A stretch of 64,000 nt of DNA from Psychrobacter sp. JCM 18900 (GCF_904846625.1 NZ_CAJHBL010000004.1:124001-188000); one strand, 5' to 3'. Counted from the first letter of the stretch, positions 35,350-45,373 are shown. Notes: a model not told the origin generated them from the letters alone. Translations and numbers: made by a program.

Positions 35350-36756
35350 ATGCCACCAAAACCCCTCACATTAATCAGTGCCAAGCTCGCCTTTATCATA
35401 TCCGCCATCGTCATCGGTATCATGGGCATCACCATGATTGGTTTTGGCTGGGTGCCGCACCTGTCTCTTATATTGGCTATCTGTGTGCTACTGGCTATCG
35501 GTATGTATAAAGGACTCAGCTTTGATGACATGCAGGCACAAATGGCCTCAGGTGTCATGCGCGGTATTGGTGCCATCTATTTATTCTTCTTTATTGGACT
35601 CATGGTTGCGGCTCTGATGATGTCAGGAGCGATTCCCACACTGATGTATGTAGGCTTTCAGCTGATATCACCTGAGTATTATTATATCTCTGCCTTTATC
35701 TTAACCTCTATTATTGGTATTGCTTTGGGTAGTAGTTTGACGACTGCAGCAACTCTGGGCATGGCGTTTATCGGTATGAGTAATGCCTTTGATGCCAATG
35801 TGGCAATAGCAGCAGGGGCTGTGGTATCAGGGGCATTCTTTGGTGATAAGATGTCGCCCTTATCTGATACTTGTACGATTGCGTCCTCTGTCGTTGGTAT
35901 CGATCTGTTTGAGCATATTCGCAATATGATGTATACAACCGTACCTGCGTGGATACTGACAGTGATACTGTTTTGGATGTTCTCAGGACAGACGACCAGT
36001 GCTGATCTGAGTCAAGTGACAATATTGCAAGGACAACTGATAGACAGTGGTCTGGTACATGGGTATTCGGTACTGCCGTTTGTGGTATTGGTTGGGTTAG
36101 CACTGTTTCGGGTTAATGCGATTTATACGATTATCTGTACCATTGCCGCGGCACTGATTATTACTTATATCCATAGTTCACCAAGCTTTGGTCAATTGGG
36201 TGGTTACTTGTTTGCAGGCTATGCCCCTGCTGAGTCATTAGAGCTAGGGGAGGTAGGTAGTATGCTGTCGCGCGGCGGTGTACAGAGTATGTTCTTTACG
36301 CAGGCAATTGTGATACTGGCATTAAGCTTAGGTGGGTTATTAACGGCACTGGGTATTCTGCCAGCACTGCTATCTGGTATTAAAGACACACTGACGACAT
36401 CAGGACGAGCGATATTCGCCGCAGCGATGTCGGCACTGAGCATTAACGTGCTAATCGGTGAGCAGTATTTGAGTATTCTATTATCAGGTACGGCCTTTCG
36501 ATCGACGTTTGAGCGTCTACACTTACATCCTAAGAATTTGTCGCGGACAATTGAGGATGCGGGAACGGTAATTAATCCATTAGTGCCGTGGAGTGTGTGC
36601 GGGGTATTTATCAGTCAGGCATTAGGGGTGCCGGTATTGGATTACTTGCCTTATGCATTCTTCTGTTATTTGTCACTGCTATTGACGCTGCTATTCGGGT
36701 TTACGGGGCTGACGATTAGTCGGATTAAAGAAGGGAAGGTGACCCAAAATCAATAG
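35350..36756 (+). CDS. NhaC-family Na+/H+ antiporter
   Basis: 468 residues with about eleven membrane helices. NhaC signatures include ASGVMRGIGAIYLFFFIGLMV, AIAAGAVVSGAFFGDKMSPLSDTCTIASS (35803-35889) and IEDAGTVINPLVPWSVCG. It exchanges Na+ (or organic acids) for H+ and would help salt and pH tolerance. AAGGG is six bases before the ATG. It converges on a LysR gene (34-base gap) without a clear terminator. Confidence 0.92.
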   Translation: MPPKPLTLISAKLAFIISAIVIGIMGITMIGFGWVPHLSLILAICVLLAIGMYKGLSFDDMQAQMASGVMRGIGAIYLFFFIGLMVAALMMSGAIPTLMYVGFQLISPEYYYISAFILTSIIGIALGSSLTTAATLGMAFIGMSNAFDANVAIAAGAVVSGAFFGDKMSPLSDTCTIASSVVGIDLFEHIRNMMYTTVPAWILTVILFWMFSGQTTSADLSQVTILQGQLIDSGLVHGYSVLPFVVLVGLALFRVNAIYTIICTIAAALIITYIHSSPSFGQLGGYLFAGYAPAESLELGEVGSMLSRGGVQSMFFTQAIVILALSLGGLLTALGILPALLSGIKDTLTTSGRAIFAAAMSALSINVLIGEQYLSILLSGTAFRSTFERLHLHPKNLSRTIEDAGTVINPLVPWSVCGVFISQALGVPVLDYLPYAFFCYLSLLLTLLFGFTGLTISRIKEGKVTQNQ

Positions 36757-36790
36757 CAATTGATATCGTTAGGAATAACAGAAACATGGG

Positions 36791-37696
36791 CTAATACTGA
36801 TCCCAGTACGGATTGTCACCGAATTGCTCGGCAATAAAATCAATCAAGTAACGACAACGCTGCGACAAAAAACGATTTTTTGGATAAACAGCATAAGCGG
36901 TTAGGGTTGGCAATTGATAGTGTTGGAAGACAGGTACAAGCTCGCCCAGCGCCAGTTGTTTATAAGCTATAAAGGTTGGCACAAAGGTAATGCCATGGCC
37001 TTTGACTGCCAAATCCACTAAGAACTCACCATTGGTGGCTTTGATTTTGGCATCTATCGTACGATGATGACTTCTGCCTTCAGTATCCACCAAGTTTATA
37101 CTATTGGTTTGACCGAGACTGTATTGCAACAGCGCATGGTTGTCTAAATCGTCTAGCGTTTCAGGCGTGCCCATTCTTGCTAAGTAATCGGGACTGGCGC
37201 AAATCACACAACGAATCAATGCAAGCTGCTTGGCTTGATAGCTAGAATCTTGTAACTCGCCGATTCGAATAGCCAGCTCATAACCTTCTTCAATCAAATC
37301 GATACGTCGGTCAGAAAAATCCAGATCGAATCTCAGATTGGGATGTTTATTGGCGTATTTATCAATCACATCGTTCAGATGCATGAGTCCAAAGGACAAC
37401 GGCGCTGTCATTTTTAGCGTACCTTCAATACGCATGGGAGCGTCAGTAGCATGCTCATTGACAGCGTCAACCGCACGCAAGATATTGTTCACTTGCTGAT
37501 AATACTGCTCACCAGCTTGCGTCAATTTAGATTGGCGGGTAGTACGGCTGATTAATTGACTGCCTAAACGCTCTTCCAATTCTTTAAGTCGGCGACTGAC
37601 GGCTGATTTTGCAATATTTAACTGCTCAGCAGCCTTGGTAATACTACCTGCCTCAACAATGCGTACAAACATCGCCATGTCTTCTAATTGACCCAT
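36791..37696 (-). CDS. LysR-family regulator, divergent from the DoxX gene
   Basis: 301 residues. The N-terminal helix-turn-helix is MAMFVRIVEAGSITKAAEQLNIAKSAVSRRLKELEERLG (37681-37565), typical of the AaeR/YhaJ/DmlR-like LysR branch, followed by a substrate-binding domain. The co-inducer is unknown. It is divergent from DoxX across 137 bases and likely controls the DoxX-pirin-nitroreductase genes; that is inference from position. GAGG is eight bases before the ATG. Confidence 0.92.
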   Translation of the reverse strand: MGQLEDMAMFVRIVEAGSITKAAEQLNIAKSAVSRRLKELEERLGSQLISRTTRQSKLTQAGEQYYQQVNNILRAVDAVNEHATDAPMRIEGTLKMTAPLSFGLMHLNDVIDKYANKHPNLRFDLDFSDRRIDLIEEGYELAIRIGELQDSSYQAKQLALIRCVICASPDYLARMGTPETLDDLDNHALLQYSLGQTNSINLVDTEGRSHHRTIDAKIKATNGEFLVDLAVKGHGITFVPTFIAYKQLALGELVPVFQHYQLPTLTAYAVYPKNRFLSQRCRYLIDFIAEQFGDNPYWDQY

Positions 37697-37833
37697 TATC
37701 GATGCCTCATGATTGTTCTTACATCAAGAACTTATATTTGTGATTATTGCTGTTTATCCCATGCTAGTCAACGCCTATAATCGCGCTATTCTCTACTTAG
37801 AGACATGATCAAACACACTTTTGGAGTATCATT

Positions 37834-38214
37834 ATGGACAAATTACAGCAATTTAGCGCACCGCTCGGACGTTTATTATTATCAATCATTTTCATCTTTG
37901 CAGGCATTGGTAAAATCACAGATTATGCGACTACTCAAGGCTATATGGAGTCAGTAGGTGTGCCTGGTATGTTACTACCATTGGTAATCGCGTTTGAGGT
38001 ACTAGGTGGTATCGCTATCTTGCTAGGTTATAAAGCTCGCCCAATCGCTTTCTTGTTTGCTGGGTTTAGCATCGTGTCAGCTGTTCTTTTTCATCAGTTC
38101 TGGACTGACGAATCACAGATGATCTCATTTATGAAAAATATTTCAATCGCCGGTGGGTTTTTGATGATTTTTGCTCATGGTGCGGGTGCTTACTCAATAG
38201 ACAATAAGCGATAA
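37834..38214 (+). CDS. DoxX family membrane protein
   Basis: 126 residues, four membrane helices. Family features: PLGRLLLSIIFIFAGIGKI at the start, GVPGMLLPLVIAFEVLGGIAILLGYKARP and FMKNISIAGGFLMIFAHGAGAYSID. DoxX/YqjF proteins occur in thiol and oxidative-stress settings and often sit beside LysR, pirin and nitroreductase genes, as here. GGAG precedes the ATG. A possible -10 TATAAT is at 37776-37781. Confidence 0.92.
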   Translation: MDKLQQFSAPLGRLLLSIIFIFAGIGKITDYATTQGYMESVGVPGMLLPLVIAFEVLGGIAILLGYKARPIAFLFAGFSIVSAVLFHQFWTDESQMISFMKNISIAGGFLMIFAHGAGAYSIDNKR

Positions 38215-38560
38215 ACAATCAGTAGCTGATCTACCTCTTATACGCTTACGAAGAACAATCATAAAGGGGTAGTTTCAAATAAAGAGCGTCATAAATATTT
38301 TCACAGGAAATCTCAACAGCAGACAGTTTTTTATATAAGAATAACTTAAAGTAATTTATATAAAGTTAGCTTTGCTAATATATGTAAAAAATCTATACTA
38401 CGTTAAAACCGCTATGATTGTTCTATAAAACAGAATAGTTAATTGCATTTAGTGTTGTTTATCTATGTAGAATTAATAATTATAATAAGCCCATTGTTTA
38501 AATATATTAATCGATAATAAGTATATAGAGAATTAATATGTTGATAGCTAAGGACGAATT
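38215..38560. other. AT-rich gap between DoxX and pirin genes
   Basis: About 345 bases, strongly AT-rich, no recognisable gene or terminator. The length suggests pirin has its own promoter. Confidence 0.45.
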
Positions 38561-39274
38561 ATGAAAACAATCTATCATGCAGCAGACTCACGTGGCGATG
38601 CCAATCATGGCTGGCTTAAAAGCAGACATACCTTTAGCTTTGCCAATTATCATAATCCTGAGCGTATGGGGTTTGGTGCTTTACGCGTCATCAATGATGA
38701 TTTCGTCATTGGCGGTCAGGGGTTTGGCAATCACTCGCACCGTAACATGGAGATTATCAGTATTCCTCTATCCGGCAAGCTCGCTCACGGCGACAGTATC
38801 GGCAACGAGGGCGTCATAGAAACTGGTGAAATTCAAGTAATGTCAGCGGGTACAGGCATTACCCATAGTGAAATGAATGGTGACGATGCAGAGGCTGTGA
38901 GGTTTTTGCAAATTTGGGTGATACCAAACAAAATGGATGTCGCACCGCGTTATCAGCAAGTGCATATGGGCGATATCATGCGACCTAACGAGTTTAGCCA
39001 AGTGCTATCACCTAATGCCAATGATGCAGGGGTTTGGATTCATCAAGATGCTTGGTTTAGCATGGGTAGTTTTGACGAAGGTATATCGCAAACTTATCAG
39101 TTAAATAATCCTAACAACGGTGTCTACGTATTTGTCATCAGTGGTGAGGTCGTGATAAATGGCCAAGTCCTGTCTACTCGTGACGGCCTTGGCATTTGGG
39201 ATACTCAGAGCTTTACGATGGACGCAACAGTAGCTAGCCGTGTGCTAGTGATGGAAGTACCGCTATTTATGTAG
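38561..39274 (+). CDS. Pirin family protein (YhaK-like)
   Basis: 237 residues. The pirin N-terminal cupin has SRHTFSFANYHNPERMGFGALRVINDD, the metal site GFGNHSHRNMEIISIPLSGKLAHGDS with two His and a Glu-bearing strand, and TGITHSEMN. Members may act as quercetinases or redox-sensitive proteins; YhaK of Escherichia coli is the nearest in pattern. AAGGA precedes the ATG. Confidence 0.93.
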   Translation: MKTIYHAADSRGDANHGWLKSRHTFSFANYHNPERMGFGALRVINDDFVIGGQGFGNHSHRNMEIISIPLSGKLAHGDSIGNEGVIETGEIQVMSAGTGITHSEMNGDDAEAVRFLQIWVIPNKMDVAPRYQQVHMGDIMRPNEFSQVLSPNANDAGVWIHQDAWFSMGSFDEGISQTYQLNNPNNGVYVFVISGEVVINGQVLSTRDGLGIWDTQSFTMDATVASRVLVMEVPLFM

Positions 39275-39383
39275 TCATCGGATAGCAAAGTGCTTTATCA
39301 ATTAAAGTACTCATACCAATAAATATTAACGCTAAAAATTACTCTTATTAATAACTATTTTACTAATAACCTGGAGAAACACT

Positions 39384-39995
39384 ATGTCAGATTTAACAAC
39401 ACTACAGCAGCTAGCAGAGAAACGTCGTTCTATCTATGCGCTAAGCAACCAACTGCCAGTAGCTAAGGACGAAATCGTGAAAATAGTTGAGCATGCTATT
39501 TTGCACACGCCATCGTCGTTTAACTCGCAATCAACGCGCATCGTTGTATTGTTCGGCGATGACCATCTTAAATTGTGGGATATGACCGAAGATACATTAC
39601 GCGAAATCGTTGGTGACGAAGAGAAGTTCAAATCGACCAAAGAGCGTGTCAATGGTTTCCGTAACGGTGCTGGTACGGTGCTGTTTTTTGAAGATCAAGC
39701 AGTCGTCAGAGGCATGCAAGAAGCCGCGCCACTATATGCTGACAACTTCCCAATTTGGGCAAGTCAAACCAGCGCCATGCATCAGTATGTTATCTGGACG
39801 GCACTAGCCAGTATCGATGTTGGCGCAAACTTACAGCATTACAATCCAGTAATCGATCAAAAAGTAGCTAGCGCTTGGGATATCGACAAAGACTGGACGC
39901 TAAATGCACAATTGGTATTTGGAACGATTGAGCAGCCAGCGGGCGAAAAAGCATTTAAGCCAGTCGAAGAGCGTATGAAAGTTTTTAGTGCTTAA
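39384..39995 (+). CDS. Nitroreductase family protein (YdgI/Hbn-like)
   Basis: 203 residues. The FMN-binding pattern includes EKRRSIYALSNQLP at the start, HTPSSFNSQSTRIVVL, and later HQYVIWTALASIDVGANLQHYNP. It belongs to the oxidoreductase branch annotated as nitroreductase or oxidoreductase acting on quinones and nitroaromatics with NAD(P)H. GGAG precedes the ATG, and it follows pirin by 109 bases. A terminator follows. Confidence 0.92.
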   Translation: MSDLTTLQQLAEKRRSIYALSNQLPVAKDEIVKIVEHAILHTPSSFNSQSTRIVVLFGDDHLKLWDMTEDTLREIVGDEEKFKSTKERVNGFRNGAGTVLFFEDQAVVRGMQEAAPLYADNFPIWASQTSAMHQYVIWTALASIDVGANLQHYNPVIDQKVASAWDIDKDWTLNAQLVFGTIEQPAGEKAFKPVEERMKVFSA

Positions 39996-40046
39996 TATAA
40001 GTTAGTTTATTCTATTTTATATAGTCCTGAAAGCTTACGTAAAACA

Positions 40047-40085
40047 AAAAGCGCCACTCAGTAATCTCTGGGTGGCGTTTTTTTA
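40047..40085 (+). terminator. Terminator after the nitroreductase gene
   Basis: The stem gcgccactcag with ctgggtggcgt (G-T tolerated), six-base loop and seven-T run. Confidence 0.88.
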
Positions 40086-40182
40086 TTGATGATATTCTTT
40101 TGTTGAGGGTGAGAATTGTATAGGTTGTTGAGTAGCCTAAAGCTAAGCTAAATTCCTGCAGAAATTACGCAGAGATTGACAA

Positions 40183-40617
40183 CTATTTACGTTGCATCAA
40201 GCTGTTAGCTACCCATGCTGGACCGATTAATAAGAACTGTAGATCCTTAAAGAAAGAAGGTTTTTTGCCTTCGATTTTATGACCAATGAACTGGCCAATC
40301 CAAGCAACGATAAATACCGCTGCCCACGCTTTAAAGCCCCATGGCATCGCTGCCATCACTGACAGACAGATAAGAATAAACATCCCCATCGCTAAAAAAA
40401 GTGGCGTAGATAAGCGCATATAAAACAGTAATACCAATGCGCTTAGTACCAAGGTAAACCACACAGATAGCGACATGCCCATACCTAACAGGCTGACAAA
40501 GATGGTTGGCACACATAGCCAATGGATTTTTTTATTGACCAAGTTTTGATGACTGACTGAGTACTCACTAAGCCATTGCTCTAGCGTACGTTTGGACATT
40601 TTTGGTTGTCGAGACAT
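40183..40617 (-). CDS. Mpo1-like DUF962 membrane protein
   Basis: 144 residues. The family pattern is SEYSVSHQNLVNKKIHWLCVPTI near the start and IGHKIEGKKPSFFKDLQFLLIGPAWV near the end, with several helices between. Yeast Mpo1 is an Fe(II)-dependent dioxygenase that shortens 2-hydroxy fatty acids; the conserved histidines (SHQN, IHW, GHKIEG) are present. The bacterial substrate is unknown. GGGAGG is five bases before the ATG. Confidence 0.9.
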   Translation of the reverse strand: MSRQPKMSKRTLEQWLSEYSVSHQNLVNKKIHWLCVPTIFVSLLGMGMSLSVWFTLVLSALVLLFYMRLSTPLFLAMGMFILICLSVMAAMPWGFKAWAAVFIVAWIGQFIGHKIEGKKPSFFKDLQFLLIGPAWVANSLMQRK

Positions 40618-40838
40618 ACTAACCTCCCTGTTAGTAAATAAGATAAGTAACTCATACTAGCTAATGGGCTCGCTACTGATCTCAGTATAAAGATGATTGT
40701 TAACATCAGTTGTAGCACTAATTGCGCCTGTCTACCATGTTATCTGATAGACGGCACAGTCAAGTTCACTCGTACTATTGATACTATATCAGCAAGATTT
40801 TATTCAAATTCCCAAGGGGTTTTTCTATAGGAGACGCA

Positions 40839-41570
40839 TTATCCCTGCTCGCTACGATGCCATTCATACAGGCCGATAAAGGCGTTTACTTGATACACCA
40901 TAGTCTGAATAGCAAAGATATAGTTGCCAGACATCAGATTCACGATGAGCCAGACAAAGTTGACGATAATCCATAACCACCAGTTAAATGAATAACGCAA
41001 AATCATAGCTGCCTGAGCGGTGATGGACAGCACAAAGGCAATGACGTTAATCCAAAAGAAAGAGATAAATCCCAAAAACAGACTACTATCATCCTCTACG
41101 ACCGCATAGCCGTAGCTCGCTAATAAATCATTTACCGTAGGGAACAGTGCAAGTCCAACGATAATGAAGGTAGCGGTAATCAACCAAACAGCTTTACTTG
41201 CTGACTTGGGTATCATGTCGCCATCAGGATCGGTGTGCTTCGACCAATAAAAAATACCGTAAACATGGGTAAAAAAGTTAAATAATGGAGCAAGCATCAA
41301 ACCAACTGCGCCAGACGTTGCCTGTACGATGACTTCGCCTGCGGTTGCCCCCATACCAAAGCCATTGCCCATGACGTTTTTGCGGAATGATAGCGAGACT
41401 ACGCAAACCAAACCAATGAACGAGACCGCCAAGTAAAACCAATCAAGCGTGGTATGGTCTGTCGTGAGCCAAAAACCTGCGGATAAGGCAATAACACCGC
41501 AAATAAACCAAATGATAATCCATTGCATCGCCCATTTTCCGGTGATGTTGTCCAATAGCTGAATACGCAT
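40839..41570 (-). CDS. pnuC: Nicotinamide riboside transporter PnuC
   Basis: 243 residues, seven or so membrane helices. The C-terminal signature NWWLWIIVNFVWLIVNLMSG then YIFAIQTMVYQVNAFIGLYEW is that of PnuC. PnuC lets nicotinamide riboside diffuse in, with trapping by the NadR kinase encoded just upstream on the same strand. GGGGA is six bases before the ATG. Confidence 0.9.
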   Translation of the reverse strand: MRIQLLDNITGKWAMQWIIIWFICGVIALSAGFWLTTDHTTLDWFYLAVSFIGLVCVVSLSFRKNVMGNGFGMGATAGEVIVQATSGAVGLMLAPLFNFFTHVYGIFYWSKHTDPDGDMIPKSASKAVWLITATFIIVGLALFPTVNDLLASYGYAVVEDDSSLFLGFISFFWINVIAFVLSITAQAAMILRYSFNWWLWIIVNFVWLIVNLMSGNYIFAIQTMVYQVNAFIGLYEWHRSEQG

Positions 41571-41697
41571 CGCTTTTCCCCTAAAGTGAATACTGATATC
41601 AATATAGTGCTAACTGTCATGTATTAGTTAAATAAAGTGTGCTAGTTAAATAACATGTGCTAATTGAATAAATTATTATAAATATGCTCAGTACAGT

Positions 41698-42756
41698 TTA
41701 TGATTTTTTGCCATAGATATATTGATCAATCAATAACAATGCTTGCTGATAGCGAGCATCATAGTCGGGCTGATCGATCATATGCGGCGTAATATCATGA
41801 CGTGCGAAAATATCTATCAAACGCTGCTCAAAGCGTCCACGCGCTTCAGGCGTACCCAAAGATCGCATACCATCATCAACCCATGGCGTATTGTTATCTA
41901 GCATGATGGTATGGTCTAAGCGAAACTCATCAATACAAGCAGCCACAAAAGGGTGCGTGCGACCCTCATACTCTTCACAAAATGCTTGCGTAGTGACAAA
42001 GTCAGTATCAACGATGGTAATAGGGGCCGTTGCATTCGCTTTAGCTTCTCGGATTGCCTCAGCGTGATCAAGACAAATAGGGCCATAATCACTATATTGC
42101 AGGCCAACCTCGCTACCACCCAAATCTGTACCGACATACAAACGACCCATTTCTAGGGCAAAGCTGGCACCATAATAATTGGCAAGCTTATGGACTAGCG
42201 TTGTCTTACCTGAGCTTTCACCGCCGACGATAGCAACAGTCTTAGTATAGTCGACGCGCGCTTGCGGATGAAGTGCTGACCAATGGGCAACGGGATCACG
42301 CGCAATCGCATAAGAGTCAAACTCGGGCTGTAGCGGCGTAGTAACGACTGGCAAAAGCAGCTGCTCTTGTATGTTATTGCGGGTGAGCGGATGGTTTTCC
42401 GCCATAAACAATACAGTCTCTGCTGATAGTGATAGTGCGTCCATTAAGCGTTGCAATTTGGCATTACTAGCAGCGACATCGATACTAATATCATCACTGG
42501 CACTATACAAATGTTCGTGCAGCGGTAGCTCAATCTCATGAGTAGTATGAATATGGATAAATGGCAAGTCGGCACAGGCCATCTGTAGCCAACGCGCCTT
42601 GTCTTGTAAGGTAATGGTAAAATCAGGATGCGGCGATGGATGCGCCATAATAACGATATGCAAGGTTTTGGCTTGTCCTGCTGCATCCAATATGCTGCGC
42701 ATCTGTCCTAAATGTAGGGGTTCAAAATGTCCAATCATCAATCCAGTTTCGTACAT
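41698..42756 (-). CDS. nadR: NadR-type bifunctional NMN adenylyltransferase / ribosylnicotinamide kinase
   Basis: 352 residues. The nucleotidyltransferase domain has IGHFEPLHLGQM (GxFxPxHxG), and the kinase domain has Walker A GGESSGKT (178-185) and ITIVDTDFVTTQAF. It lacks the N-terminal helix-turn-helix repressor domain of enterobacterial NadR. The second adenylyltransferase motif (ISxxxxR) is poorly preserved (DSYAIARDP), so that activity is less certain than kinase activity. The partner is pnuC, next on the strand. AAGGA is five bases before the ATG. Confidence 0.9.
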   Translation of the reverse strand: MYETGLMIGHFEPLHLGQMRSILDAAGQAKTLHIVIMAHPSPHPDFTITLQDKARWLQMACADLPFIHIHTTHEIELPLHEHLYSASDDISIDVAASNAKLQRLMDALSLSAETVLFMAENHPLTRNNIQEQLLLPVVTTPLQPEFDSYAIARDPVAHWSALHPQARVDYTKTVAIVGGESSGKTTLVHKLANYYGASFALEMGRLYVGTDLGGSEVGLQYSDYGPICLDHAEAIREAKANATAPITIVDTDFVTTQAFCEEYEGRTHPFVAACIDEFRLDHTIMLDNNTPWVDDGMRSLGTPEARGRFEQRLIDIFARHDITPHMIDQPDYDARYQQALLLIDQYIYGKKS

Positions 42757-42788
42757 AGTTATCCTTATTATTTTTTTATTCTAATCTT

Positions 42789-42960
42789 AGGGCGTGTCCT
42801 CAATTCAATCGATAGTCATCTAAATGGGCTAAAAACAGCTAAATCTTGCCAAACAGCGTCAAATAGCTGACTAATATCTCGATATTATCTGCGCTATTTT
42901 CCTTGTTTGACTGCAATTTATCTCATTTTTATCACCATTTTTAAAATGAGGACACGCCCT
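42789..42960. mobile_element. MITE-like element, 172 bp
   Basis: Terminal inverted repeats agggcgtgtcctca (42789-42802) and tgaggacacgccct (42947-42960) are perfect over 14 bp, and the next bases (t/a) continue the match. It can also be read as a core GGGCGTGTCC...GGACACGCCC flanked by TA on both sides, which would fit a TA target duplication. No transposase is encoded, so it would be moved in trans. A degenerate partial copy is at 16711-16814. Confidence 0.85.
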
Positions 42961-43674
42961 AGTGTTCCATGTCTATTCCAAAAAATATGGCTGATGCTGT
43001 CTAAGTTAAATGATCCAAACTAGACATCTATCAAGATCCAAATCAGAAGTCTATTAAGAATCGTAATACCAACCATGTTCTTTACTTCTAATGCTCTTCG
43101 TAAAGGTGTTTTTAAATAACAGTTGAGCAGTGTTATAACTTTCATCATAGAACGTCTGAAAACTTAAGTTGCTTATCAGCATGGTATAAAGCTTTTGGAG
43201 TATTTGCAGGTGGGTTATTGTAAAAATAAGGTATATCGCACGTACACGGAATCGCACGTTTTTTGATTGAGAATTTCTTAAATGAGCAAAATTGGTTAGT
43301 TAAAAGATTATTCAGACTATCAAAAGTTTAACTAAATTTTAGCGTTATGAAGCGAGCTTATCTCTTTGATTAAATTAAAAATAACAAGATATGTAAAGCT
43401 GGATTGCAAGGTTATAGCAACAAAGATAGTTTTGAAACATTTTGAAATAACTATTTAAAATCAGGGGTTTGCATGATGTTATGACAGGTTAGGGTAAGCT
43501 TGAGTAGCATAAACTCACAAAGTACTGCTATACCTTCAACAGATAGATCCTGAATTATTGATATACTGATTCGTAAGTTAGCAAAGCAAGATAATGTTTT
43601 AGCTAAATACGTAAGACAATCAGAAAAATAGAATAAAAAAATAAACAAGAATAGAAAATAGAGAGGTATTTGAT
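42961..43674. other. Long AT-rich non-coding stretch
   Basis: About 710 bases between the MITE and the PspC gene. A 67-codon minus-strand frame (43054-43257) has no ribosome-binding site and no recognisable pattern, so I do not call it. Nothing else was seen. Confidence 0.5.
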
Positions 43675-43887
43675 TTGGCTAAGTTAGCAAAATTACATCG
43701 CTCACCAAACAATCGCATGATAGCAGGTGTGATGGGTGGCATTGCAGAATATGCTGGTTGGTCGCCAACATGGGTGAGAGTATTATTTGTCATTATCTCA
43801 TCGTTAAGCGCAGCAGTACCAGGCATTTTGATTTATATCATCCTATGGATAATTATGCCAAAAGCCAATAGTCAGTCTTATCAATAA
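43675..43887 (+). CDS. PspC-domain small membrane protein
   Basis: 70 residues, consisting almost only of a PspC domain: LHRSPNNRMIAGVMGGIAEY, WSPTWVRVLFVII, and IYIILWIIMPK, one long membrane helix pair. Full PspC is an envelope-stress sensor and toxin antagonist in the phage-shock system; this short form stands alone. The start is TTG, with GAGAGG eight bases upstream. No psp partners are in the window. Confidence 0.85.
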   Translation: MAKLAKLHRSPNNRMIAGVMGGIAEYAGWSPTWVRVLFVIISSLSAAVPGILIYIILWIIMPKANSQSYQ

Positions 43888-44296
43888 TAGGAGCCTGATA
43901 ATTATTTTTAAAATTAGCTTTTTTAGAATTAGGTTTTCTGAACTAATTAAAGAGCCAAGTTTAAGTTAGACGTAGTTGCTAAAAATAGTAGACCTCCAAA
44001 AAATAAAAAGCCTGATCAATCAGGATGCCCAAGATACAATTTTCCTCCTGCCCGAATGCTAGCGCATTTGGGTATTTTTTTATTTATTGTATTAGTACTA
44101 CTTCCATGATGATTTGCCTGAAAATACGCTATACAACCGAGTTTTTGTGCCCACTATGCAAATTTAGTTGATGTAAATATGGATAAAATAGTCAATTTTT
44201 AGTAAGGTGAGCAGGCAGATAGAGTCGTTGCCGAATAGGTCGCGCGTGCGCTATCAGAGATTTATTTAATAATATTCATTTCACAGTGGCTTTACT
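43888..44296. other. Gap before glyQ with a terminator
   Basis: About 410 bases. It holds a small hairpin cctgatcaatcagg near 44013 and the terminator at 44050; the rest should contain the glyQS promoter. No leader RNA was recognised. Confidence 0.5.
44050..44083 (+). terminator. Terminator after the PspC-domain gene
   Basis: The stem cccgaatgc with gcatttggg (one G-T), four-base loop tagc, then a T-rich tract. Confidence 0.8.
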
Positions 44297-45364
44297 ATGA
44301 AAACCGAAACTATGACATCCCAAGCGATAACCCCGATGACACAAGATAAAGACTCTCAACCGATGACTTTTCAAGATTTAATTTTAACTTTGCAAAATTA
44401 TTGGGCCGATAAAGGCTGCGTTGTATTGCAGCCCTACGACATGGAAGTCGGTGCAGGTACTTTTCATACCGCGACGTTTTTGCGCTCGTTAGGTCCTGAG
44501 CGTTGGAATGCGGCTTATGTACAGCCATCACGTCGTCCTACTGACGGGCGCTATGGTGATAACCCGAACCGTTTGCAGCATTATTATCAGTTCCAAGTCG
44601 TATTAAAGCCGAATCCACCGAACATTCAAGAGCTGTATTTGGACTCACTACGAGCCATTGGTATTGATCCATTGGTGCATGATGTGCGCTTTGTAGAAGA
44701 CAACTGGGAATCGCCAACGCTTGGTGCGTGGGGATTGGGCTGGGAGATTTGGCTAAACGGTATGGAAGTCACGCAGTTCACCTACTTCCAGCAGGTCGGC
44801 GGTATTGAATGTTTCCCAGTCACTGGTGAAATCACGTACGGACTTGAGCGCTTAGCCATGTATGTACAGGGCGTCGATAGTGTTTATGACTTAGTCTGGG
44901 CAGATGGTGAGTTTGGCCGTGTGACTTATGGCGATGTCTTTCATCAAAACGAAGTCGAGCAGTCTACCTACAACTTTGAGCACGCTGATGTGCCGATGAT
45001 GGGCGAGATGTTTGATTTTTATGAGCAACAAGCCGACAAATTGGTCGATGCAGGATTGCCATTGCCAGCTTATGAGATGGTATTAAAAGCATCACATGCG
45101 TTTAACTTGCTTGATGCACGCGGCGCTATTTCAGTGACTGAGCGTCAGCGTTTTATCCTACGTGTGCGTACGCTTGCTCGTAAGGTTGCTTTTGGTTATG
45201 TCGAAGCTCGTGCCAAATTGGGCTTCCCGTTGGCTGATGAAGAGCATCGCCAAGCCGCACTTGATAAGTATTTGCCAAAAGAAGACGTGGCAGCAGACAG
45301 CTTAGCAGCAGACAACTCAGCAAAAGAAACTACCGACACTAACCAATCTACTAACGATAAATAG
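44297..45364 (+). CDS. glyQ: Glycyl-tRNA synthetase alpha subunit
   Basis: 355 residues; the family is usually about 300, so there are roughly 22 extra residues at the start (before [14 protein letters not shown]) and a Ser/Asp-rich tail of about 30. The core is highly conserved: [59 protein letters not shown]. It forms the alpha2beta2 enzyme with GlyS and charges tRNA-Gly, a member of which is at 35065. An internal ATG at 44363 could also start the canonical protein. Confidence 0.97.
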   Translation: MKTETMTSQAITPMTQDKDSQPMTFQDLILTLQNYWADKGCVVLQPYDMEVGAGTFHTATFLRSLGPERWNAAYVQPSRRPTDGRYGDNPNRLQHYYQFQVVLKPNPPNIQELYLDSLRAIGIDPLVHDVRFVEDNWESPTLGAWGLGWEIWLNGMEVTQFTYFQQVGGIECFPVTGEITYGLERLAMYVQGVDSVYDLVWADGEFGRVTYGDVFHQNEVEQSTYNFEHADVPMMGEMFDFYEQQADKLVDAGLPLPAYEMVLKASHAFNLLDARGAISVTERQRFILRVRTLARKVAFGYVEARAKLGFPLADEEHRQAALDKYLPKEDVAADSLAADNSAKETTDTNQSTNDK

Positions 45365-45373
45365 GAGCATCCC

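Noticed and set aside
43054-43257. 67-codon minus-strand ORF
   Set aside because: No ribosome-binding site, no family likeness, and AT-rich surroundings with several chance frames; treated as non-coding.
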